Notes: generated by a model from the letters alone, not told the origin. A stretch of 64,000 nt of DNA from Neoarius graeffei (GCF_027579695.1 NC_083569.1:69676149-69740148), one strand, 5' to 3'; positions 1 through 12,349 are shown, counted from the stretch's first letter. Made by a program: numbers and translations.

Positions 1-1430
1 CATGACAACAACACATCTCAAAAAAGTTGGGACAAGGCCATGTTTACCACTGTGAGACATCCCCTTTTCTCTTTACAACAGTCTGTAAACATCTGGGGGC
101 TGAGGAGACAAGTTGCTCAAGTTTAGGGATAGGAATGTTAACCCATTCTTGTCTAATGTAGGATTCTAGTTGCTCAACTGTCTTAGGTCTTTTTTGTCGT
201 ATCTTCCGTTATGATGCGCCAAATGTTTTCTATGGGTGAAAGATATGGACTGCAGGCTGGCCAGTTCAGTACCCGGACCCTTCTTCTACGCAGCCATGAT
301 GCTGTAATTGATGCAGTATGTGGTTTGGCATTGTCATGTTGGAAAATGCAAGGTCTTCCCTGAAAGAGACGTCGTCTGGATGGGAGCATACAGTATGTTG
401 CTCTAGAACCTGGATATACCTTTCAGCATTGATGGTGTCTTTCCAGATGTGTAAACTGCCCATGCCACATGCACTAATGCAACCCCATACCATCAGAGAT
501 GCAGGCTTCTGAACTGAGCGCTGATAACAACTTGGGTCATCCTTCTCCTCTTTAGTCCGAATGACACGGCGTCCCTGATTTCCATAAAGAACTTCAAATT
601 TTGATTTGTCTGACCACAGAACAGTTTTCCACTTTGCCACAGTCCATTTTAAATGAGCCTTGGCCCAGAGAAGGCATCTGCGCTTCTGGATCATGTTTAG
701 ATATGGCTTCTTCTTTGAACTATAGAGTTTTAGTTGGCAACGGTGGATGGCATGGTGAATTGTGTTCACGGATAATGTTCTCTGGAAATATTCCTGAGCC
801 CATTTTGTGATTTCCAATACAGAAGCATGCCTGTATGTGATGCAGTGCCGTCTAAGGGCCCGAAGATCACGGGCACCCAGTATGGTTTTCCGGCCTTGAC
901 CCTTACGCACAGAGATTCTTCCAGATTCTCTGAATCTTTTGATGATATTATGCACTGTAGATGATGATATGTTCAAACTCTTTGCAATTTTACACTGTCA
1001 AACTCCTTTCTGATATTGCTCCACTATTTGTCGGTGCAGAATTAGGGGGATTGGTGATCCTCTTCCCATCTTTACTTCTGAGAGCCGCTGCCACTCCAAG
1101 ATGCTCTTTTTATACCCAGTCATGTTAATGACCTATTGCCAATTGACCTAATGAGTTGCAATTTGGTCCTCCAGCTGTTCCTTTTTTGTACCTTAACTTT
1201 TCCAGCCTCTTATTGCCTCTGTCCCAACTTTTTTGAGATGTGTTGCTGTCATGAAATTTCAAATGAGCCAATATTTGGCATGAAATTTCAAAATGTCTCA
1301 CTTTTGACATTTGATATGTTGTCTATGTTCTATTGCGAATACAATATCAGTTTTTGAGATTTGTAAATTATTGCATTCCGTTTTTATTTACAATTTGTAC
1401 TTTGTCTCAACCTTTTTGGAATTGGGGTTA
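1..1430 (-). mobile_element. Tc1/mariner element, family A, cut by the window edge
   Basis: The right terminal inverted repeat is present and ends in a diverged AATTGGGGTT followed by a TA. It matches the end of the complete family A copy at 44720-46702 base for base over long stretches. The left terminus lies before base 1. The transposase remnant is on the minus strand. The element sits inside an older Tc1 relic (1433-2731): the TA at 1431-1432 is a TA of that relic, as comparison with the related fragment at 32010-32712 shows. Confidence 0.88.
183..976 (-). pseudogene. Broken Tc1-family transposase (family A)
   Basis: This is a DDE transposase relic that would have catalysed cut-and-paste excision and integration at TA. 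The minus strand encodes a helix-turn-helix start, the GRK-type linker (KGQGRKTI), the first catalytic region ([10 protein letters not shown]), then [11 protein letters not shown] and the SPIEN block carrying the last glutamate. Relative to the 44.7-kb copy there is a short insertion near 388-396 and a 2-bp deletion near 213, so the product is split over two frames. The normal N-terminus is also missing from the open frame. It is non-functional. Confidence 0.85.
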
Positions 1431-1432
1431 TA

Positions 1433-2731
1433 AAACAATTAAATAATGATGTGATTTGAAACAGGTGGTCATAATTTTGTACCAAATTATGATTTGGTAC
1501 AAAATTTGTATCCAGGAAAGGCCTAGTCTTTGAGGAACAAAGATGGACTGAGAAGCTGCAGTTTGTTAACAAATGCCTGAGAAAATTATTGAAATGTTTA
1601 AAAACAGTGTTCCTCAAAGAAAGATAGGAAGGGATTTGGATATTTCACCCTCTATGGTGTATAATATCATTCAACAATTCAAGGTATCTGGAGGAATTTT
1701 GGTGCATAAAGGGCAAGGGCGCAAGCCTAAGCTGAATACCTGTGATCTCTGATCCCTGAGACAGCACTGCATCAAGAACAGTTATTCATCTATAGCTGAT
1801 ATAACCACATGGGCACAATACAGAATTACAGCCACAAATACCAGTTAAAACTTAACTGTGAAAAAATGAAGTTTTATGTTAACTGATTTCTCTGAGCTCA
1901 AAGGCATCTGGGATGGACCATCACACAGTGGAAATGTGTATTGTGACCAGACGAATCAGTATTCCAGGTCTTTTTTTTTTTGGAAGAAATGGGCACCGTG
2001 TGCGCCGGACCAAAGACGAAAAGGACCACCCAGACTATTACCAGCAACAAGTCCAAAAGCCAGGGTCTGTCATGGTATGGGTTTGTGTCAGTGCCCTTGG
2101 CAAAGGTAACTTACACTTCTGTGATGGCAGCATTAATGCAGAAAAGCACATTGAGATTTTGAAGAAACATATGCTGCCCACAAGATGACATCTTTTCCAG
2201 GAATATTTTGACAAGACAATGCAAAATCACATTCTGCACACATTACAAAGGCATGGCTGAGGAAGAAGAAGGTGTCTGTCCCCTCTGCCCCAATAGAGAA
2301 TATGTGGATAATTTTGAAACAAAAAAATATAACAACGATGACTGCGTACTGTTGCACACCTTAAGACCTGTTTGCAGGAAGAATGGAACAAAATAACACC
2401 TGAAATGCTGAATCACTTGCTGCCTTTAGTCCCTAAACATCTTTTAGGTGTTGTGAGAAGGAATGGCAACATTACAAAGTGGTAAATGCTTTACTGTCCC
2501 AACTTTTGTTGAAATGGGTTGCAAGAATCAAAATTGAAATGTTTTTATTTTGAAAAACAACAACAACAACAACAAACAAACAAAAATAAAATTCACGAGG
2601 TACAGCAATCATCAAATAATGTGCTGTTCTATTGTTTTGAGTGCAATACTGGTCAAAGATTATTTAATCATTGTCTTCATTTTTTATTTCAATTTCAACA
2701 TACGGTACCGTCCCAACTTTTTCTGATTTAG
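1433..2731 (+). mobile_element. Degenerate Tc1/mariner relic, family B
   Basis: The plus strand carries decayed transposase segments. An HTH-like region lies around 1570-1700 (QRKIGRDLDISPSMVYN-like), followed by a GRKPK-type linker. A catalytic-core fragment at 1913-2188 reads RRTKDEKDHPDYYQQ and GSVMVWVCVSALGKG. Many stops and indels make it a dead copy. The right end is CCGTCCCAACTTTTTCTGAT near 2708-2731, matching the end of the minus-strand fragment at 32010-32712. The left end is lost behind the younger family A insertion. Confidence 0.75.
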
Positions 2732-3644
2732 GGTGATATTTACCTATCACAGGATGCCCGGTCATGTTCTATTTCTGATTTAAAATGGAAAAAATATTTT
2801 TGATTAAATGTACAGATTAAATTTCTGAGATGTGTGTTCTCCTGGTCAATTGTTCTACAAAGAAATCCCCTAAACATGATTCCTTTTTAGTGGGTACCCA
2901 TGGGGCATTGGTGGCACTATGGTTGATACCTGATTTGCCTTTGAGGCATCTTGAACTTGTAATCTGAGATTATTTTTTTCTATTCTTTTCTACAGTAATA
3001 TGATCCATGTGACACTAAAGGATGATGACCAAAGAGCTGGCACAAAGCCAAGAAACAAGATACCTTAACCTTAGACTTAGACTATGGTAAGTGTATGTCT
3101 GGCGAGATAAATAATTTTGAAATAAAGCTGCTTTTTTATTTGCCTTCTGCATACCGTATGCATGCTAGAAAGAATGACATTTTCCTACATATGTAGCTAT
3201 TCGTCTTTAAATCTCTCAGATCAGTCAACACCATTAATCAGAATCGAAACTGGTTAGGTTGCACTGGCACCAAGAACTAAGTAATATTCCAAAGGACACA
3301 GTTCCAGAGCAGATTGTGGTGGGAAAAACATGCTTTATTATTAAAACCAACAAACGCCTTAAAATGTTTGCTGTGGTCCTTCTCAAACTTAGTTTAAAAA
3401 AGGCTGGCTTGGTAAAACGCCATAGGTAAACACACCACACCTAAACAAACCTCAGTGTTTTACGGTAACTGTAACTCTAATACTACTGTGTTTGATGGTG
3501 TCAGCTCTTTCACTGGACTTTAGTAGTCTAAATATTGTATTACTGAAAATAATTATTTGAATCTTAACAAAATACAAGTAAAATAACTATATATTATACT
3601 AATATATAGTTAATATATACTATACAGTGTATATAATGTAAAAC

Positions 3645-3730
3645 AAGTCAAGTCAAATCAAGTCAAGTTTATTTGTATAGCGCTTTTAACGATAAACATT
3701 GTCGCAAAGCAGCTTTACAGAATTTGAACG
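3645..3730 (+). repeat. Dispersed repeat fragment (TTTATTTGTATAGCGC type)
   Basis: The motif TTTATTTGTATAGCGCTTTT followed by an ACATTGTCGCAAAGCAGC-type stretch recurs at about 25096-25160 and, more diverged, at 48545-48790. It is a common teleost dispersed repeat of unresolved class. Confidence 0.6.
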
Positions 3731-4436
3731 ACTTAAAACATGAGCTAATTTTATCCCTAATCTATCCCCAATGACATAAATATATTATATTATACTAAAA
3801 TCTATGTTTTTTAAAGTAATGCATTTAACAACTTGGAAGTGTATCCTTTCATCTATGATGGGTGTCTTTTTTTATGAAAAAAAAGATTAAAATGAAGGCA
3901 TAATGCCTCTAAAACCTAAGAGGATGTTTGTCCTTCTACTGGTTATACCTTTATTATTTAGTGTATGTTTAGTCTTACTGACATTATTACAACTCTCTCA
4001 ACCTTTCACACAAGATTCTTTGCCTCATACTGCATGGCATTTTTGGTCTTTTCAGCTGCCAAATAATTATAGTAAATTTTAACATAGTGGCTGAATGTAT
4101 AACACTGGAATCAAGGTTGACATTGCTACACTAATGGGTTTTTTTTGCACTTGAAAGGAGCTGTCAAAGGTATCATTTCTCTTAAAGATTTATGCTTGTA
4201 ACCTAAAATTAGTCACAGGTTTGTGACTCAATTATCAACAACTGTGTAAATAAGGAAATAAATGATAAGCCCACAGTATGATTTAATTACAAACGTATAT
4301 GCCTATTCAGTATATAATGCCTATTAGGCCTAAATATTTACTATCAGTGTCTCCATGGAGAGTAAGGAGTATGTGTGTCATTATGATGACTTTGTGGAAA
4401 AGCCTTTTCATATAGTTGAGACATGGTTCTTATCAT

Positions 4437-4625
4437 AATAATAGGCAGTGCTTATTGGACCTCTCCTATTATGTTTGCTATTAGTAATAAAAGGCAGATA
4501 TTGTTGGGCCTCTTGCATTATGGTTGCTATTAATAGTAATAGGTGGGTCTTCTTAAGCATCGTCCATTATAGTTGCTGTTTTTAATGGGCAGGTCTTGTT
4601 GGGCCACTCCCAGGTCTATATTGAC
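4437..4625 (+). repeat. Degenerate tandem repeat, about four units of roughly 50 bp
   Basis: Four successive blocks share the order TAATA..GGCAG, then TTGGGCC or similar, then CATTATGGTTGCTATT. They are visible at about 4437, 4486, 4536 and 4583. The units are strongly diverged, so this is an old array. Confidence 0.5.
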
Positions 4626-6226
4626 TATGGGGACTATAGACTGTCAGCAAAATGCTTTACTCCAAGCCCAGGTCTTGTTTACTTCACTGTGCTTATGAAT
4701 TAGTGTGTGCATTAGTGTGACTGTGATGTAGGCAGGGAATCCAGGTGCTTTGCATATAGTTGTAAAATTGACGAAATGTAGCGCCTGCTCAGTATTCTGA
4801 AAATATTAATATGTTTTTAGGCTACTCATTGCACTATCAAATCCTATTATATCACAAGATGATTTGACAGTTATAAAGAAATTGGAATTGATGTATGTAT
4901 GTATGTAGAGTATAAAGTAACTTGTGTTATAGCAAGAACAAATGAACCGAATTAAGAGGCAAAAAGAGAACCATTTTATTACATTAAAATTTTTCATACA
5001 AACAAGGCATACACACTATTTATATTGCTTCAGACATAAGTTTTCATTTTTTTTAAACAACTTTGTAACAAAATGTCAGTACAACATTTATGAAAATATA
5101 TAAATCTCTAAACAGGGATTTCAGTGCTGACTATACAAACAATACAATAAAGACATTCATTGCCAGTATGCCACCATGTTCTGCAAACATGTCTGTAATT
5201 AAATCATTCATGTCACATAACATAATATACCACGTTCTGCTCTCATAGTGACACATTCAGAAATACTCTGGGATTTCAGTACAGCATGGGCTTGTTGATG
5301 GCTGTTCGCAAAGGTAATACATTTTGTCTTTTACAGGTAATGTAAGTCACACTGGGTGGGACCACAGACCCATAAGAAATAGTGTTGAATTATGTCACAA
5401 AGCACAATTCATTTGTAAAGAAATAAAGTAATACAAGAAAAGAACAACTTTGGCACACACTATATATATGTTTTGAAAATTTGTACTTCGAGGGGTAAGA
5501 TGTGTCAACCCTGAATAATGCTACAGGTTATTACTTGTAAATGGGCATATTTCTCAACAGTTTCAGAAGTAAACATACAATTTGTCGGAATAGCCCTTAA
5601 GGTTATGGAGGAGATTGATGGGGCATGGCTGATCATTTTTGAGCATGCCAGAATACACCCTTAACCAAGGTAAAATTAAAATCTTGATTCGCCATACTCA
5701 ACTCAACCAGCAGTTTGTTGATGAATATTTGTGTCATTGTGTTCTTGATATACTGTATGTCAGCTGCGATAAACAACTGTCCCAAATAAAGTGCAACCCC
5801 TTAAAACTGGCTTGTCACAACCTTGTTTTTAAATACACATATCTATACATTTCTATGCAAGTCATCTATTATGTGAAAATACTAAATATTCTTTTTTTCT
5901 ACTATCACACTTTCCCACAATGCCTTACTAGTGACATGAAAAACAGCAACAAACAAAACTTGGCATAACTTATGACACCACTTTTTAAGGCGTTTATACT
6001 CCTTGTCAGATGCTACACACAATGTTAAATACTCAGTAACAGTTTATTCCAACTAACAATATGAGTTTCAGCTAGTGATATTTTCCATTCCATCCTTCTA
6101 TTCAGTTTGATACAATAAATACAGTAACAGAATATAAACAGCCTTAATAATATATAATTTTCCTGAAATCATTCTGTTGTGATGACTAGCAATTCTGAAT
6201 GAATCAATTTTTATATTCATTGTTTG

Positions 6227-6246
6227 TTTATTGTAGCATATTTATT
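6227..6246 (-). promoter_or_regulatory. nwd2: Candidate nwd2 poly(A) signals
   Basis: Two AATAAA hexamers read on the minus strand, at 6232-6227 and 6246-6241, about 580 bases past the nwd2 stop. Others occur further on (for example near 4975), so the real cleavage site is uncertain. Confidence 0.3.
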
Positions 6247-6825
6247 GTATTTATGAATATCTATATCAAGGTTTTATTTTAGAAATTCCCTGCATTTTTT
6301 GAATCATTAGTTTTTATAAGAATATTTCTTAAAATCCAGGCACTCTCTTTGATTGCATTAAGCACAACATAACTTTGTTAAGGAGTTGCACAAATTGCAG
6401 CAGCCAAAATAGATATGTACACACATACACAAGTTGAATCTTTGATACAGTTCCAGAGGACATTAAGAAACTGAGATGACTAAACATTTATAAAAAAGCA
6501 AATATGTGTTATGGCTACAAATATATAACATTTCTATTTTTCTGTATAAAGTAATATTATGGCTTGATTTGAATAAAATGATGTACTTGAAATTTATCAA
6601 AGATGTATGTAACACATTAGTATGACAAGTCACTAAATGAGGGACAAAAGGATGAAAGTGACCTGACTAAATAAAACTGCAGCGTGCTAGTAATTGGCCA
6701 GTATCAACTGTGTAGTACCCAGAGGACTGATTTGTGCAACTGAATCACAAGGTTGCTGTAAACAAGAATCAACTGCATCCAAATCTGGTCCCATTCATTC
6801 ATACCACTAACTTCCTGAAGAATTC

Positions 6826-9800
6826 TCATTGCAGTAATTCAGTCTTTTTTGTTGGTGTTGTTGTTTCAGGTTCCCCACTGTCAGAGACATTGATGGGACT
6901 ATCTCGAGAGAAAACTTCAGTTGACTCCCTCCACATGCAATCAGCAATGGTCTTGAAGGCATTGGTGCTGCACTTGGGTCGTATTTTCTGTGAGGCATTG
7001 TTAACAATCTGCCGGCTGTTGGAGGTGGCAATCTTGATTTTGAGGGCTGCATCCACACGATCCACAACTGTGTAGGTCCCAATACTACCATCCTCAAAGC
7101 CAATAATAATGTTGAGTGCTCGTTGAGATAGGCACAAGTAGGTTGGTGTCTTGTAGAGAGAACAGGTACCAATACTCTTTCCATCAGCAAGTCTCATGAC
7201 AATTAAACTAGAAACCACACCTGCATCATCGTCCTCATCACAATTTCGGAAACAAATGTAGACCAAATACCGTCCATCTCTTGATAACTTTTGCCTCCAT
7301 ATTATGCCTGCAGCATGGACTAAGCGCAGTTTCCCACTGTGTAGATCTAGAACATTAATGTTATCATCTCCTTTAGATACAATTCCCAACTTTCCATTTG
7401 GTGAGATTTGGAAGTCTTCCAAGTTTTTCAAGAAGTTGCTTGGCAGTTGCACTCTTCTGCAGACGGACTCATCAGCAACACTCCATATGAAAACAGTCTC
7501 TGTGGATGTGATGAACACAACATAGTCTGGACTGTCTGGAATTAACTTAAAAGTTATGATTGTGATCCCGTCATCACAGACAAACTTCTTGGATACACTG
7601 CCAGACCACAAGCTGACAGCCAACAGCTTGTTTTTAGTTGTACCAACTAGGAAAGTGTTGGCTGTGGTGATGAGAGCATGCTGGAGGGTTACCAGGATGT
7701 TGCACACTTTGTGCCCAGTAGCAAGCCTCCAGACACGTGAGGCATTTTGTTCACAGAGAGAAACCACAAATTGGTCATTATGGGTAATAAGAAGTTGGGA
7801 TATTTTTTGGCCATTGATCCGAAAGATATTTTCACCTGTGGCAGTCTGCCAGATGTATTGGCTACATTTGTCATCAGATGTCACCATAAGGTCACCAGAT
7901 GTGGTAAGAACACAATTTTCCACAAGACCTTCATGCTTAAACACCATCTCAATGAAACCTGTGCTGAAATTCCATTTATGGATGGCTTCAGACCCATCCA
8001 TTGTGTAGACAAAGTCTTCTCTGGCTGACAGTTGTACACTTTGGATCTGTTTCCCTGTTTTGTCAATGTTTGACATTGCTGTTATAATGTCAATGTCCCA
8101 AATTGAGAGAACCCCACTGCTGGCTACGGACAAAAGCAAGTTATGGTGTGTTGACTTGATCAACTTGACGATGGCTCCTGATATCTCTATTAAACTCGCC
8201 ATGCATTGCCCACTGTCTCTTCTCCATACAAATATGGACGAAGTATTTTCCATCGATGCTACAATACTTTGGCCATTCTTTGACAGAACAGCAGCCACAA
8301 ATCTCTCACTACGTTTGGCCTTAAACTTCTCTGCCATCTTCCAAAGCTTGGTGTCAAGCACCTCAATGCTTCTAGCTTTGCAAATAAGTACTGATTTCTG
8401 ATCCTCAGATAATTCAATACCTACAACCTCACTATCATCCCCTCGACAGTCATAGTCCTCCATAAGCCTGGGATTTGTGATATCTTTGGTGTTCCAGACA
8501 GAAAGACTACCTTCATTGTCAATCATCACCATTTGATGGATTGTGTCTAGAACCAGGATGGACTTCACAAATCCACCAGAAAACTCAGAAGTCACTGTTG
8601 CAAGCCTATCACCACTTCCTAGGTGGAATATAGTGGTCGTGTTTAAATATTGTCCACAGAAAGCATACATCCCATCTGGGGAGCATTCAACACAGGTTAC
8701 TTCATACCAGCAATGGAACTGGTATAAGGGCCAGCCATACTGCAGGTCAATCACACTGACATCTTTACTGGCCTCCAGCCAAGCTAAGGCATGGGGGCTG
8801 GATAAGGTAAATCCATTAATGAATGCCACCCCACCTGTGATGCCACAGTGCTTTGAGCCTTTAACTTCCACCTCTGACAGCAAACAGGATTTATGGTTGT
8901 CATAAATTAGTAGTGTGTTTTTTGTCGTGGCAACCACAAGGTACTTCTCATCTGTGGTCAGCCTAACACCAAGAACAACTGACTTTGCTGTGTCAATCTG
9001 TCTCAGCAACTGTCTGCTCTCTACATCCCATGTACTAACTGAGCCATCCTCAAGAGCTACAATTACAATGTTGGGAGCCAAGGTAGGTAGAATCTCAACA
9101 ATCTGCATGTAACTAGAGCACAGTGGTAGTCTCTCAGGACTGTATGTAACATCCATGGAGGAGTGCAGTGGCACTATGGAGCAGTATTTGGGTCCATCCT
9201 TGTCACACTCTAGTAAGAGATGTCGGAGTTTGGGGAGGGATGTGACCACAGGAAGAAGTCTTTGCTGAAGCTCAGCTGACAGTGAGGCAGGGTTCTTGAT
9301 TACTTTGACCTTTATACTTCGTAGTGTGCTAGCAAGGAACTTGAGCTCCTTTTCCTGTGAGTAGCTGTAGGCCAAGTCAATGTCTGACAAGACCTTCTCA
9401 AATTGTCCAATCTTTATCATCGTATATAGCCAACTGAAGTTCATGATGACACCATACATGAGGTCATCTGTCCGCCCACTCCTCGTCAAATGAAATAACA
9501 GTTCTGTCATTTTTCGGTGATTAACAAAGAAGATGTCTGGCTCAAGTAAGTTGCATTGGAACACCCAGGGTTGTTCTGGTGTCTGCCGGTCATAAGAATG
9601 CTTGTCAGCAGATGCTTTGTCATGGCCATGAAGGCTTTGTTGGTGATGAGGGTTCCGATGCTGAGAGATGTTTAATGAGGCAAAGTGATTGTTGTCACAG
9701 TGGAAAATCTTCTTTCTACCACCTGCCCATACTCCAAGAAAATACTCAGCTAAAAGGCTGTGCATTTGATGCACATCTTCTTCATTACTGAGGTACAGTT

Positions 9801-10731
9801 TTTGTGCAATGAGATGCAGATGCCTGTTTGCCCACACCATCAGGGTTACATTCCGAACCTGACGCTCCACCAAGTAACCCTCCAGCTCTTCTCTTAATTG
9901 AGCAATGAGATCATAGGAGATTCGCAGTGGACTCTTTAGATTTGAGCTAACCATGATGTCTCCAAGTACGCTGTTGTCCAAAGATAGTATATCCTCCAGT
10001 TCCACCTCTGTCAACCCTACACGTGCCATTGTAATGTATCCCAATGCACGAAAAACAAAGTGGGACCCCAACTTATTTTCAATGGAAATGAACAGATGTT
10101 CTATGCTCTCATGTACTGTTGAGCAAAGAGACTTTTCATCAACATCTTTGTGTGAGCGCCAGTGTACCACCTCATGATAGATAAGGTTGACAAACATGGG
10201 CAATGTGCATTTAGCCAATGCTTCATTTACATATATTTGTTGACCTGAGGTTACTTTTCGTTTGACACTCAGAAGTTGATGTTTGAGTGTCTGGCTACAT
10301 GCTTTACGGTCTCTTTGTGTTAATTCTACATAGCAATCCTCATTGTGAATCAGGCAACGTAATTTCTGTAGTATCCCATGTTTGTTAGGCAAGGTAGATA
10401 CCAGAATGCGGACTGTACAAGGAAGGTGGATAGGCAACCACCACAGCTTACGTGCCTCATCTGCTTCTGACAGCTGTTCTAAGGAATCTAGTATGATCAC
10501 TAGGGGTCGATGGAAGGATGACTCCCCCAGAAGGTTAATCAATAATTCTCTCATCTCTTCGACCTTGTTTGGTAGGTAGTGGATTAAGCAGCGATAGTTT
10601 ATGGCAATTTGCTCACAAATACTTTGGAGGAGGTTGCGGAGGTCCGTAGAGAGGTCTGAGGAACCAATGAAGCGAACAATGATGACAGGATCTGTTTCTG
10701 GCCCCATTTCTTTCTGAAGCCATGAGTATGC
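6826..10731 (-). CDS. nwd2: nwd2 last coding exon: NACHT remainder and WD40 half
   Basis: This exon encodes the C-terminal 1301 residues of NACHT and WD repeat domain-containing protein 2, a STAND-type NTPase-like protein whose cellular role is poorly known. The exon starts after TTTCTCCCAG at 10732 with AYSWLQKE, in phase 0, directly after the P-loop exon. Walker B (LVIILDSLEQL) lies at about 10503-10471. A helical and winged-helix-like region follows, with SHKDVDEKSLC and QPWVFQCNLLEPDIFF. From about 9110 to 6980 comes a long run of WD40 repeats, with blade ends such as VSTWDVESRQ, LSIWDIDI, HKWNFSTG and RVWRLATG. The stop follows PTKKTELLQ; the tail seems shorter than I recall in mammals. 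There are no frameshifts. The assignment is from strong recalled similarity to vertebrate NWD2 and from neighbouring exons that match the rest of it; NWD1 is a less likely alternative. Confidence 0.95.
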   Translation of the reverse strand, partial: AYSWLQKEMGPETDPVIIVRFIGSSDLSTDLRNLLQSICEQIAINYRCLIHYLPNKVEEMRELLINLLGESSFHRPLVIILDSLEQLSEADEARKLWWLPIHLPCTVRILVSTLPNKHGILQKLRCLIHNEDCYVELTQRDRKACSQTLKHQLLSVKRKVTSGQQIYVNEALAKCTLPMFVNLIYHEVVHWRSHKDVDEKSLCSTVHESIEHLFISIENKLGSHFVFRALGYITMARVGLTEVELEDILSLDNSVLGDIMVSSNLKSPLRISYDLIAQLREELEGYLVERQVRNVTLMVWANRHLHLIAQKLYLSNEEDVHQMHSLLAEYFLGVWAGGRKKIFHCDNNHFASLNISQHRNPHHQQSLHGHDKASADKHSYDRQTPEQPWVFQCNLLEPDIFFVNHRKMTELLFHLTRSGRTDDLMYGVIMNFSWLYTMIKIGQFEKVLSDIDLAYSYSQEKELKFLASTLRSIKVKVIKNPASLSAELQQRLLPVVTSLPKLRHLLLECDKDGPKYCSIVPLHSSMDVTYSPERLPLCSSYMQIVEILPTLAPNIVIVALEDGSVSTWDVESRQLLRQIDTAKSVVLGVRLTTDEKYLVVATTKNTLLIYDNHKSCLLSEVEVKGSKHCGITGGVAFINGFTLSSPHALAWLEASKDVSVIDLQYGWPLYQFHCWYEVTCVECSPDGMYAFCGQYLNTTTIFHLGSGDRLATVTSEFSGGFVKSILVLDTIHQMVMIDNEGSLSVWNTKDITNPRLMEDYDCRGDDSEVVGIELSEDQKSVLICKARSIEVLDTKLWKMAEKFKAKRSERFVAAVLSKNGQSIVASMENTSSIFVWRRDSGQCMASLIEISGAIVKLIKSTHHNLLLSVASSGVLSIWDIDIITAMSNIDKTGKQIQSVQLSAREDFVYTMDGSEAIHKWNFSTGFIEMVFKHEGLVENCVLTTSGDLMVTSDDKCSQYIWQTATGENIFRINGQKISQLLITHNDQFVVSLCEQNASRVWRLATGHKVCNILVTLQHALITTANTFLVGTTKNKLLAVSLWSGSVSKKFVCDDGITIITFKLIPDSPDYVVFITSTETVFIWSVADESVCRRVQLPSNFLKNLEDFQISPNGKLGIVSKGDDNINVLDLHSGKLRLVHAAGIIWRQKLSRDGRYLVYICFRNCDEDDDAGVVSSLIVMRLADGKSIGTCSLYKTPTYLCLSQRALNIIIGFEDGSIGTYTVVDRVDAALKIKIATSNSRQIVNNASQKIRPKCSTNAFKTIADCMWRESTEVFSRDSPINVSDSGEPETTTPTKKTELLQ

Positions 10732-10825
10732 CTGGGAGAAACAAAACAAAACAGGGAAATTACTGATAGGTTATTCTGTTTCTTAAACACAGCGAAATTA
10801 TTTATGTTAAATATGATACATCTAG

Positions 10826-11201
10826 GGCGGCACGGTGGTATAGTGGTTAGCGCTGTCGCCTCACAGCAAGAAGGTCCGGGTTCGAGCCCCGTGGCCGGCA
10901 AAGGCCTTTCTGTGCGGAGTTTGCATGTTCTCCCCGTGTCCGCGTGGGTTTCCTCCGGGTGCTCCGGTTTCCCCCACAGTCCAAAGACATGCAGGTTAGG
11001 TTAACTGGCGACTCTAAATTGACCGTAGGTGTGAGTGTGAATGGTTGTCTGTGTCTATGTGTCAGCCCTGTGATGACCTGGCGACTTGTCCAGGGTGTAC
11101 CCCGCCTTTCGCCCGTAGTCAGCTGGGATAGGCTCCAGCTTGCCTGCGACCCTGCAGAACAGGATAAAGCGGCTACAGATAATGAGATGAGATGAGATGA
11201 G
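10826..11201 (+). mobile_element. tRNA-derived SINE (type 1), full length
   Basis: The head carries Pol III box A-like TAGTGGTTAGCGC and box B GGTTCGAGCCC. The body runs through GACCTGGCGACTTGTCCAGG and CCCGCCTTTCGCCCGTAG, and the tail is (GATGA)n. It is flanked by the perfect 13-bp target duplication ATGATACATCTAG at 10813-10825 and 11202-11214. It lies in an nwd2 intron, opposite in sense to the gene. Confidence 0.93.
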
Positions 11202-11561
11202 ATGATACATCTAGATTTTAAAACAATCTTTAAACAGTTAAACACATTGACCCATATTTTGAGTTGGTGACTGAAGTTGGGGACTGAGATCCAAAAGATC
11301 AATATTTATGTGGGGAAAGTTATGTGTTTTCAGAGATGGATTACATACATGCTTAAGTTTATTTTCTGAGTGAGGAATTATGCAACTAACGTGTATAGTT
11401 CATGCCTCAAAGGTTGGATTTAATACGACTCCTTAGGTAAGAATAATGGGCTTAACTCCTGAAGGTCTGAATTCTGCATAACTGAGACACACTTCTTTTT
11501 TCAGCAAACTCCAACTCCATGAATAACTCATAACAAATAACAATGAATAGTGCTAATAGTG

Positions 11562-12345
11562 ATCACCATCTGTGTTTACATCCCTCTGTGGGCAGATGCA
11601 GCCGCTGCATGTGAGAGGATTCACTCTGTCACAGCAAGGCTGCAGACACAGCACCCTGAGGCATTTATCATTATTTCTGGGGACTTTAATCATGCTACTT
11701 TGGACTCTACTTTGGCTGCTTTTTACCAGGCTGTGGATTGTCCAACAAGGAACAACAGGACAATTGACTTGCTGTATGCTAATGTGAGGGATGCATACAG
11801 AGTCACACCCCTCCCCCCACTAGGGAAGTCTGACCACAACCTATTTCTTCTACAGCTGAAGTACACCCCCCTGGTTCAAAGGCAGCCTGCAACAACTAGC
11901 TCCATCAGGAGGTGGTTCCCTGAAATGGAAGATGCCCTCAGGGACTGTTATGACATCACGGACTGGGATGTGCTGCTTAGCCCACACTGTGAGGACATAG
12001 AGGGGCTGACACACTGTCTGATGGATTACCTGAACTTCTGTGCAGACTTGGTCTCTCCCGCTAAGACTGTACGGTGTTACCCTAATAACAAGCCATGGGT
12101 AATACAGGAAGTCAAAGCTGTCCTCAACAGGAAGAAGGCCGCCTTCAGGAGCAGGGATAGGGAGGCAATGAAAGCAGCACAGCAGGAGGTAAAACGCTGC
12201 GTGAGGGAAGCTAAGGACAACTACAGGAGAAAGGTGGAGCAGAAGCGGAAGGAGAACAGCATGAGGGAGGTCTGGGAAGGTGTGAAAACCATCACAGGCC
12301 ACAATACAAAGAGCAGAGTCATTGAGGGGACAGTGGAGAGAGTGA
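11562..12345 (+). pseudogene. LINE endonuclease C-terminal fragment
   Basis: The open frame reads from VYIPLWADAA to about GTVERVNEAL before it runs into the inserted element. Motifs visible are IISGDFNHATLD (the metal- and nucleic-acid-binding Asp/Asn block), RTIDLLYANV and GKSDHNLFLL (the SDH block with the catalytic Asp-His). A basic linker follows (NNKPWVIQEVKAVLNRKKAAF). The N-terminal third of the endonuclease is absent, so the piece cannot act alone. Assignment to the L2/Rex1 group is from recalled fish LINE sequences. Confidence 0.82.
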
Positions 12346-12349
12346 ATGA

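Larger units (their letters stand above)
2732..6825. other. Intergenic DNA and probable nwd2 3' untranslated region
   Basis: AT-rich sequence with no convincing coding frame. The part nearest 6825 must be nwd2 3' UTR, but its length cannot be fixed from the sequence. The stretch holds one dispersed-repeat fragment (about 3645-3730) and a degenerate tandem repeat (about 4437-4625). I see nothing else recognisable. Confidence 0.6.

Noticed and set aside
10844..10900. tRNA-like box A and box B sequences at many places as tRNA genes
   Set aside because: They sit at the heads of repeated SINEs with the same long body, tail and target duplications, and lack a complete cloverleaf with acceptor stem.
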